The notes under the pieces: generated by a model
What the model saw: only the letters and a program-made list of their open reading frames with translations
The model's database searches: none
What the model was told of the DNA's origin: nothing
Source: Symsagittifera roscoffensis
Lineage: Eukaryota > Xenacoelomorpha > Acoela > Convolutidae
DNA length: 64,000 nucleotides
Direction of reading: 5' to 3'
Assembly (NCBI RefSeq): GCF_963678635.1
Contig: NC_087062.1
Coordinates: forward strand, 98,821,705-98,885,704
In this document: positions 19,636-30,530 of the stretch, piece by piece
How positions within the stretch are numbered: position 1 is the first letter of the stretch
How the letters are laid out: each line of letters begins with the position of its first letter
Made by a program: the position numbers and the translations under genes

Positions 19636-20308
19636 TGTACTACAAAAATGACAAAGGTAAAGCAAGACTTAAAGTGGCAAACGAAAAAATATCCAGACCA
19701 TATGATGGAGAAAAAGGTGAAATAACAAAGGGTGTTTATGACGAAATCGAGAAAATATTCAACGAAATCAATCGGAAGATTGATCTTGATAATATCAGTT
19801 ATAGTATCGACCCCATTACCAAACATCTTTCAATGTGGATGCATTATTGGGAAGGCATTACCTTTGAAAGACCACAAATTCCTAGTATCTTAGGTTTCAA
19901 AGGCTTAAGAGACGAAACTGGTTACCATATCGGCTACAAAGAATCCAGTCATATCCATAGCACTCTCACATCACAGAACCTCATCTCCGACTACCCTGTT
20001 GATATCTCTGCTGGAACCCAAATGATGTTTATCTACTTGGACCTAATTCGTTATCAGATTGTGGGTGACACTAAAGCACCATTGTTTAGAGTCATTGATA
20101 CTAATCGACGTGTGAAAGACGGTTACGCTTGCAGCATTGAACCAAATCATCGCAAAATTTTTAGCAACTTAGATTATAAAAAACTCCTCGTAAAAAACAT
20201 TCAGAGCATTGCGTAAACCTACGAACAGAAACCGGTAGACTTGTACCAATTGCTGGAGCAGGAGGAAAAGTTGTTTTGACTTTAAAATTTCAAAAGCTTT
20301 CTGATTAA
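19628..20308 (+). pseudogene. Penton / minor capsid protein, copy 2, N-terminus deleted
   Basis: It begins at the deletion scar, so the GEWRVALTEI region and start codon are gone. The remaining frame (19635-20216) keeps ISRPYDGEKGEITKG, LGFKGLRDE and SNLDYKKLL, followed by the same C-terminal frame break as copy 1 and the GRLVPIAGAGG tail to 20308. It cannot encode a full penton protein. Confidence 0.8.
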
Positions 20309-20312
20309 GTTT

Positions 20313-20738
20313 ATGGATGCGTACTATCATAATCAAGCAACGATGCCTCACTTCTCGGGCTATTACAGACAGCGGGGTAGTGGCTTTGGTGCTCTGGCTA
20401 TGGGTATTGGACGAGTAGCACTTCCGTTAGTTCTAAAAATTATAGTACCAGCAGCAAAACGTATTGGAAAAGAATTACTTGTTCAAGCAGCACCCGAATT
20501 AATAGATTTAGCAACCAGGAAGAAAACGCCGAGACAAGCCTTGAAAAACACAGTAAAAAACACAATCAAAAAATAAGTTGGAGCTGGACGCAGCAAGTCG
20601 CGTATGAGCAGAAAACGGCGGAAGACAACAACATCAACAACAACAAGAAAAAGAAAAACTCTCATTCCTAAGAAACGAACTCCACTGAGAAGTCGCTCCA
20701 TTTTTTCACCAAAGTACGAAATGATTTCTATTTTCTAA
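20313..20738 (+). pseudogene. Small basic core-like Polinton protein, copy 2, in-frame stop
   Basis: An 87-residue open frame (20313-20576), then TAA, then the Arg/Lys-rich tail in the same frame to 20738. It is nearly identical to copy 1 apart from a few changes (ALPLVLKIIVPAAKR). Confidence 0.65.
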
Positions 20739-20739
20739 T

Positions 20740-21964
20740 TTATTACCAACTGAAGCAACTCACAGCTCATTAGATTTGTTTGAAAAACCTCCTCTACTCG
20801 TTACATTTGAAAATGCATTCACTCAAAAAATTGGTCCATCTTATTCACCTGATGGTCCCATGCTCGAATTTGAAGTTTTAGGAGATAGAAACAACTTAAT
20901 TGATCTTCAACGAACTCGCTTGGAGATTGTTGCACGCATTGTTCGAAATAATGGTAATGTACTGCGATTTCACGCCACAGAGGCAGGGCAACGAGATGCA
21001 CCATATTTGGTTAATAATCCACTTTCATCTTTATTTTCCGAATGCACCATGTCCCTGAATGGAGAAAAAATTTCAACAACTAATGCCAATTTTGCCCATA
21101 AGAGTTTCATTGAGACAGAGTTTTCTCACGGTATTGATGCAAAGAAAACGTGGCTTGCCTGTCAAGGCTATTATTATGAAGATAATCAATCAGGTATTGA
21201 TGGTGCTAATGGGCGAGCTGAAGATGTCGCTGAACGTAAGCGAATCGTAGCAGCAACAAGCGAATTCCGATTATTTGGTAAAATTGCCTGTGATTTTTTA
21301 TCATGCGACAAACATCTTATCAGCGGTGTTACAATAAGACTTAACAGATTGACAGTAACAGATTGACAGTAACAGATTTTGTACTATCTTCGATAGAAAA
21401 AACTCTGTTGAAAACACCTGCAATATACAATTGTATTGAAGTTTTACCAAGAACCTTTTTGGCCACAACTGGTGTGCAAAGCTGGCGATAAGAAGACGTT
21501 TTTGCCAAAGAGCCAGTTCGTCGAATGATTTTGGCAATGAGCTCGAATACAGCATACCTGGGTACTAACCGAACAAACCCGTTGCATTATCAAAAGTTTT
21601 AGCTGAATGAAATCATTGTTTACCGAAACGGCCTACCCATTGCAGGAACTCTTGTGTCAACGACTGATAACAAAAGAATATACTATAACACATTGGAAGC
21701 TCTAGACTTTGTTTTTAACAATAGTCATGGAATCAGTTTGGCTAATTATCATAATCATTATATTATGGCATTTGATCTCAAATCTACTCAGGAGGCTTCA
21801 CACGACTTTATTCATCCTGAATTGACCAATTGCACCATTTCAGTGGAACTGAAGTTTGATGCACCGCTGGGGGAAATGAAGAGTTTTTTTTCATGGGAGA
21901 GCCTGCATCAACAGTTTACGTGCGTTCCGATAGAAAAATAGCTAAAAACACTCTAATGAATTGA
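20740..21964 (+). pseudogene. Major capsid protein (double jelly-roll), copy 2, broken
   Basis: It keeps SLDLFEKPPLLVTFE, DGPMLEFEVLGD, LFSECTMSLNGE and the FIETEFSHG block in one frame (20776-21366). A deletion near 21345-21365, with a short duplicated GACAGTAACAGATT sequence at the scar, removes about 110 bp relative to copy 1 and stops the frame. Later pieces (21460-21941) include the C-terminal LTNCTISVELKFDAPLGEM region, then a T-run shift near 21888, ending at TGA 21962-21964. This is the only copy that reaches the natural C-terminus; neither copy encodes a whole capsid protein. Confidence 0.85.
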
Positions 21965-21976
21965 ATCGGGGAAAAA

Positions 21977-22390
21977 ATGGACAATTTGCAGATTATTGAG
22001 CTTATTAACAGATGCAAACATTTGAAACATCGATTTTGTGGCATTTTTCCCGCTAACTTAGCAATTAATACAATATTGAAACGCGACAATACTTTCATGA
22101 TAGTCAACGCATCAAACTCAGACCAGCCAGGATCTCATTGGTTACTGTTTGCTCAAGCTGGTGGTCAAATCTTTTTTGCAGATCCTCTTGGACGAAGCCT
22201 ACACAATTATCCACATGTATACAAAAATTATGAGACGTTCTATCCATGAGGGAAACCAAATACTGATGAATAAGCCAATCCAATCAGCTAACTCTGTCTT
22301 GTGCTGACTTTATTGTATTTATGTTGCTCATGTTATAATTTCATCTAAGTTTTCTATGGGTTTCAAGGTTAACGACCATGACATGATGCA
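21977..22390 (+). pseudogene. Adenovirus-type cysteine protease (Ulp1-like, PRO), broken
   Basis: Capsid-maturation protease of Polintons. The ATG at 21977 lies 12 bases after the capsid stop. The first frame (to 22249) holds the catalytic His in GSHWLLFAQ and the acidic/amide position in FFADPLGRS. A frame change near 22250 then brings in the QSANSVLC segment with the candidate catalytic Cys, immediately followed by TGA (22305-22307) where the family has a small residue. The rest (LYCIYVAHVI-like) continues to about 22340. Two lesions make it inactive as read. Confidence 0.8.
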
Positions 22391-22524
22391 TTTTGCTAAA
22401 CATATGATGTTATAACTTTGTGATAATGTTGCATTTCTTTAATGATTTTTAATAGATTTTTAAAAAAAAACATGATTTATGGTTGCTAGAACACATACCG
22501 CTGGAATTATCTCAGACATATTTT
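22391..22524. other. Spacer between convergent protease and minus-strand gene
   Basis: AT-rich with long A- and T-runs. It lies between the 3' ends of two convergent genes. Nothing else seen. Confidence 0.4.
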
Positions 22525-23601
22525 TCAAAAATTGTATTTCTTCTCCATTATAAATTTAACAAACAAAGTATTTGAATCAATCTCTAATCGACCATACCCA
22601 CTCAAAATAATATCTATGATTTTTGAAAATTCAGCAGCATTATTGCCATTCAAAATTCGAGTAAAACGTTCAATGGTTACATCAGTAATTAGATCAGTTT
22701 GAGTTCGAATGGATCGAATCTGTGATGCAAAGCAAATCTGTGGCAATCGTTTTCGCAAAGAAACTCCGGCGGTGTCAATGTTGTTAGTCGAATTGTGTTA
22801 ACATCCAATTTCATTTTTTCCATCAGTGGTCTTGATAGATGATATTTGCTGCACCGCATAATCAAACATCTAAAGGATGAAAGGAGGCAAGGCACAAAAA
22901 AAGATTTTAAGGTCATCTTGTTAACTGCTTCAGTGCATTCTTTTGTAACTTCGATAAGAACGTGGTAATGTGGCTGACCATTGGCAGGAGATTGGGAACA
23001 AAATTCGTTCTGATTTGAATGGACTGCAAATGCAAAGTTCGTAATAGAAGGAAGGTCAGAGACGTCGGGTTCATTGTTCAGAAAAAAAAATTAAAGTTTT
23101 TCCGAAATTGTTCAAAGTATTCCGGCGATTGTTTATACATTGCTTTAACCATTCTGACAATTAATAAATGAAACTGGGTTTTTTTTTCAATTTACTCAAG
23201 CCACTCGACATTTTTTGTTGGAATGATCTTCTTCATCTTCGTCTCCGTTTTTACTGTTACAGTCTTTTTCGGAGTAAACCGATCGTTTTGATTTATATCG
23301 TCGTTTTTGAGGTTTATCATTTCCTGTTGTGGAAGTTGAAATCTTTTCACCAATTGGTGCTTTGATCATTTTTTTTTACTTCTGAATAATTATCGGCTGA
23401 GCAATCAAATTCTTTCGTCGTCAAAGTAACTGCTTGATACATTTTGAACACTTCTTCGTCAGTTTTCTTATACAATTTTAGTGTAATATAGGTACCTGTT
23501 TTTTCAAATGTTTTTGTTCCAACTCTGACTATACGTTTTTCTCCTGAAGAAATATCACGAAAGTCATCAAAAAAGTTAGTATCACTTTCAAGCGTGTACA
23601 T
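22525..23601 (-). pseudogene. Decayed minus-strand Polinton gene with an HUH-like motif
   Basis: Successive minus-strand frames line up as one or two coding regions. The first is MYTLESDTNFFDDF... with a Lys/Arg- and Asp/Glu-rich tail (23601 to about 23190). The second runs from about 23165 to 22525, with MVKAMYKQSPEYFEQF, then NGQPHYHVLIEVTKE, LTPPEFLCENDCHRF and TIERFTRILNGN. The PHYHVLIEV stretch (His-x-His flanked by hydrophobics) looks like the HUH metal-binding motif of rolling-circle Rep endonucleases, but no catalytic Tyr could be placed. Several frameshifts are present. It is convergent with the protease. Function is unproven. Confidence 0.5.
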
Positions 23602-24122
23602 AGTTGGATAGCGGTAATTTCATTCAACTGTATCAGTCAAGAGTCAATTTAAGAATGATTTACCCAGCCGATGAATAGTTTAACTCGGGCGATTTCTTTT
23701 ACGGTATAGCTTAAGCTTCATTGGGGACCTTTAATTTGTTTGCAGTTGGAAATTTATGAGTTTAAGATATACATGTCAAATCTGTCTGACAAATTCCCGT
23801 TTTAGCTCATAAATCTCAACGGTTTTACCCTGGCGGCATGCCTGTTATCTCTTTGAAGTGTAAAACTTCTGTCATTTGTGCTTAGGGTATCATAAAAAGG
23901 CGCCATGCTGTTTCTTTGAAGTAAAGATTTTCAAAGCGATCACATTTCTACTTTAATTGCAAAAGCCCTGAAAACATATTAAAATTTCACAAAACCCGAT
24001 TTATGGTAATTGGCTAAAACTTAGACCACCAGCAATAAAAAACTAAAAGTGGTACGTCAAACTAAATCTACGCACTATTTTTATTCAATCTCTCAAAATC
24101 AAACAAAACAAAATTTTCAACG
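23602..24122. other. Divergent intergenic region
   Basis: The spacer between the 5' ends of the minus-strand gene and the plus-strand ORF at 24123, a plausible bidirectional promoter. It is AT-rich with no gene. No specific regulatory site was recognised. Confidence 0.45.
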
Positions 24123-24791
24123 ATGGCAACTCCACTGCAAATTATTTCAATTATTTCTCTTGAAATAGCTATATTGTACCAAACTTATACCAGAGATTCT
24201 ATCGTAGTGGTTCAACAGGAACGGAAAATGCGTCATCGAAAAGCAAGTCCTTTGAACGATCTTGATCCAGGAAGCAGAGAACTCGATGAATGGGTCACTA
24301 AAAACCAAATGATGTTACCCAACTATTTGCTAGATCAAATTAATATCCTCATACAAAGCAGAAAACAGGTCTACGAGAGATGTTGTGTGACTGAATCGTA
24401 TCCGGCGCTGAAGCGCACAGATATTCAAGACCCTACTTGCCTTGATCGTTCACCGAGAAAAATACTGTTTAACTACGATTGCCAATCGATCCCCTTTTAC
24501 GAAAATCAAGAAGGATCCATTAGAGATTTAGCAGAGCGAGAAAGCTACTGGAACATTGAGTCGATTGAATCACCAGATTCAACAGAAAAAAAAGATGAGG
24601 AGCAGCAGACGCCCAAAACCACCATAAAACCGGATATTTTTCCAATCACTCAACAACAGCAGCAGCAAACTTCTTCTGCTCCTTCTTCCGGCAGTCAAAG
24701 TCCCACTGCACCAAACTTAGTAGCTGAGACACCGCCTATCAATGCTTGCTATTCGCCGAAAAAACGCAAACTGCAATTTAGAGATCTCTAA
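24123..24791 (+). CDS. Unrecognised 222-aa Polinton protein with C-terminal basic motif
   Basis: Intact ATG-to-TAA frame in a part of the element where most neighbours are broken. The N-terminus has a hydrophobic stretch (IISIISLEIAILYQTY) that could be a signal anchor. The middle is polar and acidic, and the C-terminal third is low-complexity (poly-Gln, then a Ser/Pro-rich segment). It ends with PKKRKLQFRDL, which resembles a classical nuclear localisation signal. It stands alone between the minus-strand gene and PolB. I do not recognise a family, and no function is assigned. Confidence 0.65.
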   Translation: MATPLQIISIISLEIAILYQTYTRDSIVVVQQERKMRHRKASPLNDLDPGSRELDEWVTKNQMMLPNYLLDQINILIQSRKQVYERCCVTESYPALKRTDIQDPTCLDRSPRKILFNYDCQSIPFYENQEGSIRDLAERESYWNIESIESPDSTEKKDEEQQTPKTTIKPDIFPITQQQQQQTSSAPSSGSQSPTAPNLVAETPPINACYSPKKRKLQFRDL

Positions 24792-25985
24792 AAACTCAAA
24801 AAACTTTGTTTCCACCGAGAGTGCACCAGTTTGGGGGTTTACTATTTAGTTTGATCAGTTTTTTTTTATTATTGTGGCTAAATCTTTGTTTACGTTTTGT
24901 TTTCGATTTTTCTAATTTAATGATTGCTCTCTAACTTTTTTTCAGAAATCTTTGAAAGAATAAACTTAATCAAAAATTGATTTCGTGAACTGCAACTTTA
25001 TCTCATACTGTTGCTATAAAAGTATAACGGCTGATGAATCCCTCAGTGTCTTGGTACAAAGCTTTTTGAAAACTAAATTTTGAGAAAATCGAAATTCGTT
25101 AAAATTCATCGTTGGCTAAGTGTCGTTCACTATGAAGGGGTGCTCAGAAATGGATGAAACTAATTTTTTTAGACTCAGCGGGTTCGAAAACAAGGCGTAG
25201 CCGCCGTTTTCGAGTCTAGGCGGCCACGTTTCAAAAGATATTTGGTGGTTTTTGAAAGGACTGCATATCCACTGAGCCAATGCTCCTCACCACCCTGCAG
25301 TAGAAACCATCTAAAAGTAAAAGCTGAAACACTGCAAAGGACCATAGAGATACCTGAATCAGTGAACATATACGCCGAATGAATTTTAAAAAAACAAGAA
25401 AAAATCAAAAAAGAATAAATTGACCTGTTTGGTTTTTTCGATTTTCAGATGTTTGACATGAAAAATTCCCATTATTTAATTTTTAAAAAATTCATGATAT
25501 GAAGTTTTATCACTTCTTTGACAGCTCAATTGATGATTTACTACATTCGGTGTAAGGCTTTCATTTCAGTCTGCTGCGCTTAGGTCTACTCGGGTGAGGT
25601 CTTTTTGAATTGAGTGCCGATGACAGCATTGTTTGAAGCTACACAACTTGTTTAGGAACTTTGTGGTTATTCAGAAAATTTGGTTGATTTATGAGACTAT
25701 TTTATAGGTTTATATAATGAGCCGAAGTTGTTTTCTTTGATGTATCTGAGAGCAATTTGGGCGCATCCTCTCGATTTTATTACTCTAAGCTCCACCTTGG
25801 GAAACCACTCCTAGTTTGGCAATTAAGCAAACGATAGAAAAAGTTTGAAAATCTAAACAGATTTAATCGCAGTCGTAAATCAAACGGGAAATCACTTGAA
25901 CTTTTTTGACTTGTAAACCAGTATCTGCTTTATTTGAACCTAGCTTTCCGAAATATCAAAAGTCTCAAAAAACAACCACCTCGCA
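24792..25985. other. Long non-coding region upstream of PolB
   Basis: No supported gene in about 1.2 kb. Much of it (25010-25985) is conserved, in reverse orientation, in the old copy at 408-1585, so it is an ancestral part of the element, probably the PolB promoter/leader. The minus-strand frame 25175-25408 is not kept in the old copy. Confidence 0.55.
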
Positions 25986-27007
25986 ATGTCTACAAAAGTT
26001 GTACCCTGTAATCTCTGCCAAAAAAAACTGAGTGACCGGCGAAGCCTCAAAAAACAACTAATGGCTGTTCACAAGATTGATCCTGTGAAAACCGACTACA
26101 TCTGTGGTCACTGTGAACTAGAGGATAAGTCACTTCGCGTCATTTGGGAACATGTGGTGGAGCGTCACAAAACAATCGATGGAACGGAAGAAAGAAGAAT
26201 TTGTCTCTACGACATGAATGTATTCCAAAATGATCGCGCTTATGCTGCGCATATGCTAAACGAACACGGTCTGCCAGCATGGGATGTGAGCCGAGAAATC
26301 TTCACTTCTATACAGCCTGAGACAGCTTTTGATGGAGCAGTCAGGACATTAGATATAGTGCCGATGGAAACGGAAGTGGACCTACTAGCGCTATTCGTGA
26401 CCAAGAGAGACGAAATCGAAGAGCTGATACTTCAAAATACTATGTATGAGCCTCAGAAAGCTCAATTGTCGGCAGAAGTAACTCTTGAAAAAGAAAAAGC
26501 AGATAACACAGAAGAAGTAATAACCATCTTCGCCAATTGCAAAATGCTTGCTGTAGACGTTCAAGGATGGACCCAGGACCAATTCTATGATTGCGTATAA
26601 CAAATATTGTCTACTGTCCATCAATATGCGTCTCATGGTAGCGGCTGGAGAATCCGCAGGATTGATAAGATTGTCCTAAAAATGGTGAAGTCTGCACCGA
26701 TCAGGGATTCATCGTACTTGCCACTACCAGCCGATCTACTGAAACTCAAACGCTTCTTGATGAAAATTCGCAATTATGAAGACGATAGATGCTTTGAGCA
26801 CTGCTTCGTTGCTGAGTATCATCGGCAGAACAATATCCCGCTCACTCTTCGTACGATGCAGAGTAAAGAGGAGGAGAAAGCGAGCTTCTATGATTATCGC
26901 AGAAACTCAAGAGCGCACGAGCCAACTGGTGATTTTGTGTACCCAATGGGACTACCGGCTATTGCACGCTTCGAAATTTTGACTGAAGTGCAAGTGAATG
27001 TCTTCAG

Positions 27008-27159
27008 GTTAATTGAAGTTTTAATCAATTTTGTTTTAATTGGTGTGAAGCTGTATCTAAGCACATCAGAAGAAATGGTTGGCTGCACATTCGTTGAAGA
27101 ATTAGTATTATGATGACATGAAAAATAGTATAAAAATATCATGCAAAATTTTTCTCTAG
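27008..27159 (+). other. Predicted intron 1 of PolB (152 bp)
   Basis: GT...AG sequence between ...GTCTTCAG and GTACAATG. Removing it joins the VNVF and KYQTNFVVDLLLLYDMG segments in the same frame with an AG|G arginine codon, as expected for the family. The acceptor has a pyrimidine-rich tract (TTTTTCTCTAG). Confidence 0.75.
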
Positions 27160-29736
27160 GTACAATGAAAAGACTCTTCTACCCCTGAGAGTGTCAAAAT
27201 ATCAGACTAATTTTGTTGTGGATTTGCTGCTTCTATACGATATGGGCACGCATCACTACGTCGTGATGAAAGACCTGAACAAGCTAGTGAGCAGAATGCA
27301 AAAAAAAAACTGAGATCGAGAAACATGCTGTGCCGAAATTGCTTCCACCGGTGTTCACCCGAGGAACGACTTGAGCGCCACCAGTTAATCTGCATGGGGA
27401 ACGAACCAGCAATCGTTACTGTGCCAAGTGTTGACAAGAGCAGTGTAGGCTTCAAAAACATCGGTGCTCGAAGCTATAGCCCATTCGCGGTTTACTTTGA
27501 CTTGGAGTCTGTGCTGGAGAAGGTGGAGACAGTGAAAAATAATCCTACCTGCTCGAGCACAACCGTGATTGAAAAACATAAGCCCAGCAGTTTTTGTCTT
27601 GTCGTTGTGGAAGCTGGAAACCCGAAACCGGCGTTTTTTTAACTTCATCGAGCAGTGGACGCCATGACTAAATTCGTTCGAATGCTGGAAAAATTGGCGC
27701 GTGACTTTCATAATAAAAAACGACGATACCCGAACTACCTCGGAAGCACCACTATTCTTGAAGACAGTGACAAATGCTGGATTTGCGAAGAGGAATTCTC
27801 CGAAACTAACGCGAACGTTTTGGACCATAATCATTTCGATGGATCATTCCTCGGATGGGCTCACAACAAATGCAACTTCCTGAGACGTACCATACAATTC
27901 ACCCCTGTCAATGCCCACAATCTCCAGAATTATGATTTGCACCATGTACTGAAGAGTCTGCAAGATACCAATACCAGAAACACCTTTTCGGTCATTCCTC
28001 TCAATGACGAAAAATTTGTTTCACTTACAATGAAAGTGTGGATTAGATCGTACACTAACGAAAAAGGAAATGTCGAACATGTCTACGAAGAAATCCGTTT
28101 TGTGGACAGTTGTAAATTTATGAACAGCTCACTCGATGAGCTAGCTCGAAATCTACCCGTGGAAAAGTTCATATATCTCAATAACCACTTTGCTAACCGA
28201 CCGGAAGAAGATAAAGCATTGATTCGACAAAAAGGTTACTTCCACTACTCGTATGTTGAGAGCCATGCAAGATACACAGAAGATGGACTACCTGCACGCG
28301 ACAAGTGGACCAACACGCTGCAAGGAGGTGTTGTTAGTGTCAGTGAAAAAGAATACCAACATCCATGGTTAGTGTACACTCGTTTCGGTTGTCAGACTTT
28401 GGGCGAATACGACGATTTGGATCTAACGACTGATACCTTGATTCTTGCATGCGTTTTTGAAGAGTTTAGACGAGTGTGTTATGAAACATATAAGCTAGAT
28501 TGTGCTCAATATTTCACGGTTAGCAATCTCTCAGGGGATGCATTTTTGCGAACATGCAAGGCTGACCTCCATTTGCTCACTAATAGGGAGCACTTGGATA
28601 TGGCAGAAAACCTGATCGGGGGGCATTGCAAGTGTGTTTGAAAAAAGACTTGATACCGCCAACAATAAATTTGTGAAAAATTACGACCCTAACCAGCCTA
28701 ACACTTTCCTCTTCATGATAGACGCGAACAAATTATATGGCTGGATTATGGAGAAAACTCCTCTTCCACTTAACTCATTCGAGTTTAATGACCAAGTAAT
28801 TTTAGCCGAAACTCTCAACACTACAGCAGAGAATCCGAAATTGGATACGATTTGGACGTCGATCTTCTATACCCCGATCATTTGCATGATGCACATTCGG
28901 ATTACCCACTCGCCCCAACAAATAAAGTTGTGTCCAAAATGTGGCTCAGTGAGCTTCAATTGGACATGTTGAAAAAAATGAACGTTTCGGATAAAGTGGG
29001 CAGCACTACGCCAAAGCTCATACAAAACTTCTTTCCAAAGAAAAACTATACTGTACACTACCTAAGACTTCAGCTCTATGTCCAACTTGGTTTGAAAATT
29101 GAAAAAGTTAATCGAGTACTGCAGTTAAGACAAGAAAAATTTATTGCACCATATGTTCAATTGAACACTGAGCTCCGAAAAAAAGCTACTACCAAGTTTG
29201 AACAAGTTTTCTTCAAGCAAATAATAAATAGTGCGTTTGGAAAATTCTGCGAATCAAAAAGGAATCGACTTATTGTAGATAATGTTCGCAATGCTGAAGA
29301 ACTGCAAAATTTATCAAGGAAAAAAAGATTTAGCAGTATAAAAATTATTGACCAACACTTGGTATCTGTAACCTCAAAACCTGTGAACATTAAATGGGAT
29401 AAGCCCAAAATTGTTGGTGCAACGATACTAGATTTGGCAAAATTTTACATGTTCCAGTTCGATTACAACATAATCAAGAAAAATTTTGACGCAACTCTTT
29501 TATATTTGGACACTGATTCGTTCCTGTATGAAATTGCAGCAAATATCTCTACAATGAAATTGAGAAAAACCATGAACTGCGAAATCATTTTGACTTTTCA
29601 AATCTACCAACCACCCACCCCCTCTACACCAACGAGAAATTGCGCGTTACCCTGAAATTCAAGGACGAGTTTGCTGGGGAGATCATACAGGAGTACGTCG
29701 GACTAAAACCCAAATTGTACAGCATCATTTTTTCGA

Positions 29737-29913
29737 GTAAATTTCTTCTTCTTTTCTTTTACCATTTTGCAATTACCATTTTAGAAAAGGGCAACAAAAA
29801 CAAATCATAAGATTATGTAGTGAGGGTTGGGGGAGGGGGAAGGGAGGTATTTATGTGGAAAAGGGAAAAAACTGTAAAAAATTTGAAGTAAATCGATTGT
29901 ATTTTTGTTTCAG
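29737..29913 (+). other. Predicted intron 2 of PolB (177 bp)
   Basis: It starts at GTAAATTTC after the KLYSIIFS segment and ends with TTTTTGTTTCAG before the AAG-rich KDKKSAKG segment. The old PolB relic keeps a similar stretch with an acceptor-like TTTTCGTTTAG near 3563-3573, so the intron looks ancestral to this family. Confidence 0.7.
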
Positions 29914-30530
29914 ACAAGGATAAAAAAAGCGCGAAAGGGATATGCGAAAATGGAGCTAACCCATAATAAATACAAACAAACTTTGACTTACTGTTCGCTG
30001 GTCCGGTCAGAAAATGTGAGGATAATTTCTTGTAATCACAATTTACAAACCATAATAACGAACAAAATTTCCCTGAGCGCATTTGACAATAAGCGCTATA
30101 TACATGCAGACAGAGTAACTACTAGTCCTTTCGGACATAAACGCTTGCGTGAGGATATGTTGATAAGAGAAATTGGGCGCACCATGGACTGGGGCGAATA
30201 CGACGTAGACAACGCCGTGGTCCCCACTCCCACCGATAACGGAAGTGGGGAGGATTTGGCTGAAGCTATAGAAGCGCAGGGCGGGTATTATGTGGATATT
30301 TTTACTCCACCAGGTATGGGGTTCATCAACCCACATACACTGATCAAGAGCTAGAACAGGATTTGGTAGATTTCGACCAGCTAAGTGGGCAAAATGATTC
30401 AGAACCAGCAGCGTACAACTGCCCCTATTTGGACATTGAAGCTCGAGAAGAAAACGAGCGGGAAGAAATTAGACCACCTAAACGGCGGTGCTTAAATCGA
30501 CGTGCTTTTATATTAGACGATTCTGACTAA

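Larger units (their letters stand above)
15157..21832 (+). repeat. Internal tandem duplication, copy 2
   Basis: This is the second copy of 7016-15146. It joins the unique right half of the element inside the major capsid gene at about 21832. Differences from copy 1 are an extra partial copy of the minus-strand ORF region (15240-15490), a shortened spacer near 16005, loss of integrase and penton start (junction near 19630) and a deletion of about 110 bp in the capsid gene near 21345. Point differences elsewhere are sparse. Confidence 0.92.
25986..30530 (+). pseudogene. polB: Protein-primed DNA polymerase B of the Polinton, two introns, several lesions
   Basis: The replicative polymerase of the element. 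Order: N-terminal zinc fingers (25986-26300: CNLCQKKL, CGHCE, WEHVVERH); SSYLPLPADL region; second zinc motif CRNCFHRC (27330); exonuclease I YFDLESVLEKV; an Endo VII/HNH-like CWICEEEF...LDHNHFDGSFLGWAHNKCN block; exonuclease II HNLQNYDLHHVL; exonuclease III TTDTLILACVFEEF; motif A MIDANKLYGW; motif B INSAFGKF; motif C YLDTDSF; C-terminal LTHNKYKQ and SLSAFDNKRYI blocks; a Lys/Arg-rich end at TAA 30528-30530. Lesions are a TAA at 26598, an A-run shift near 27305, a TAA at 27640, shifts near 28625, 28830 and 29540, and one after the second intron. It is inactive as read. Confidence 0.92.

Noticed and set aside
25175-25408. 77-residue minus-strand frame upstream of PolB
   Set aside because: The homologous region in the old copy (about 1260-1500) does not keep the frame, and there is no recognisable motif.
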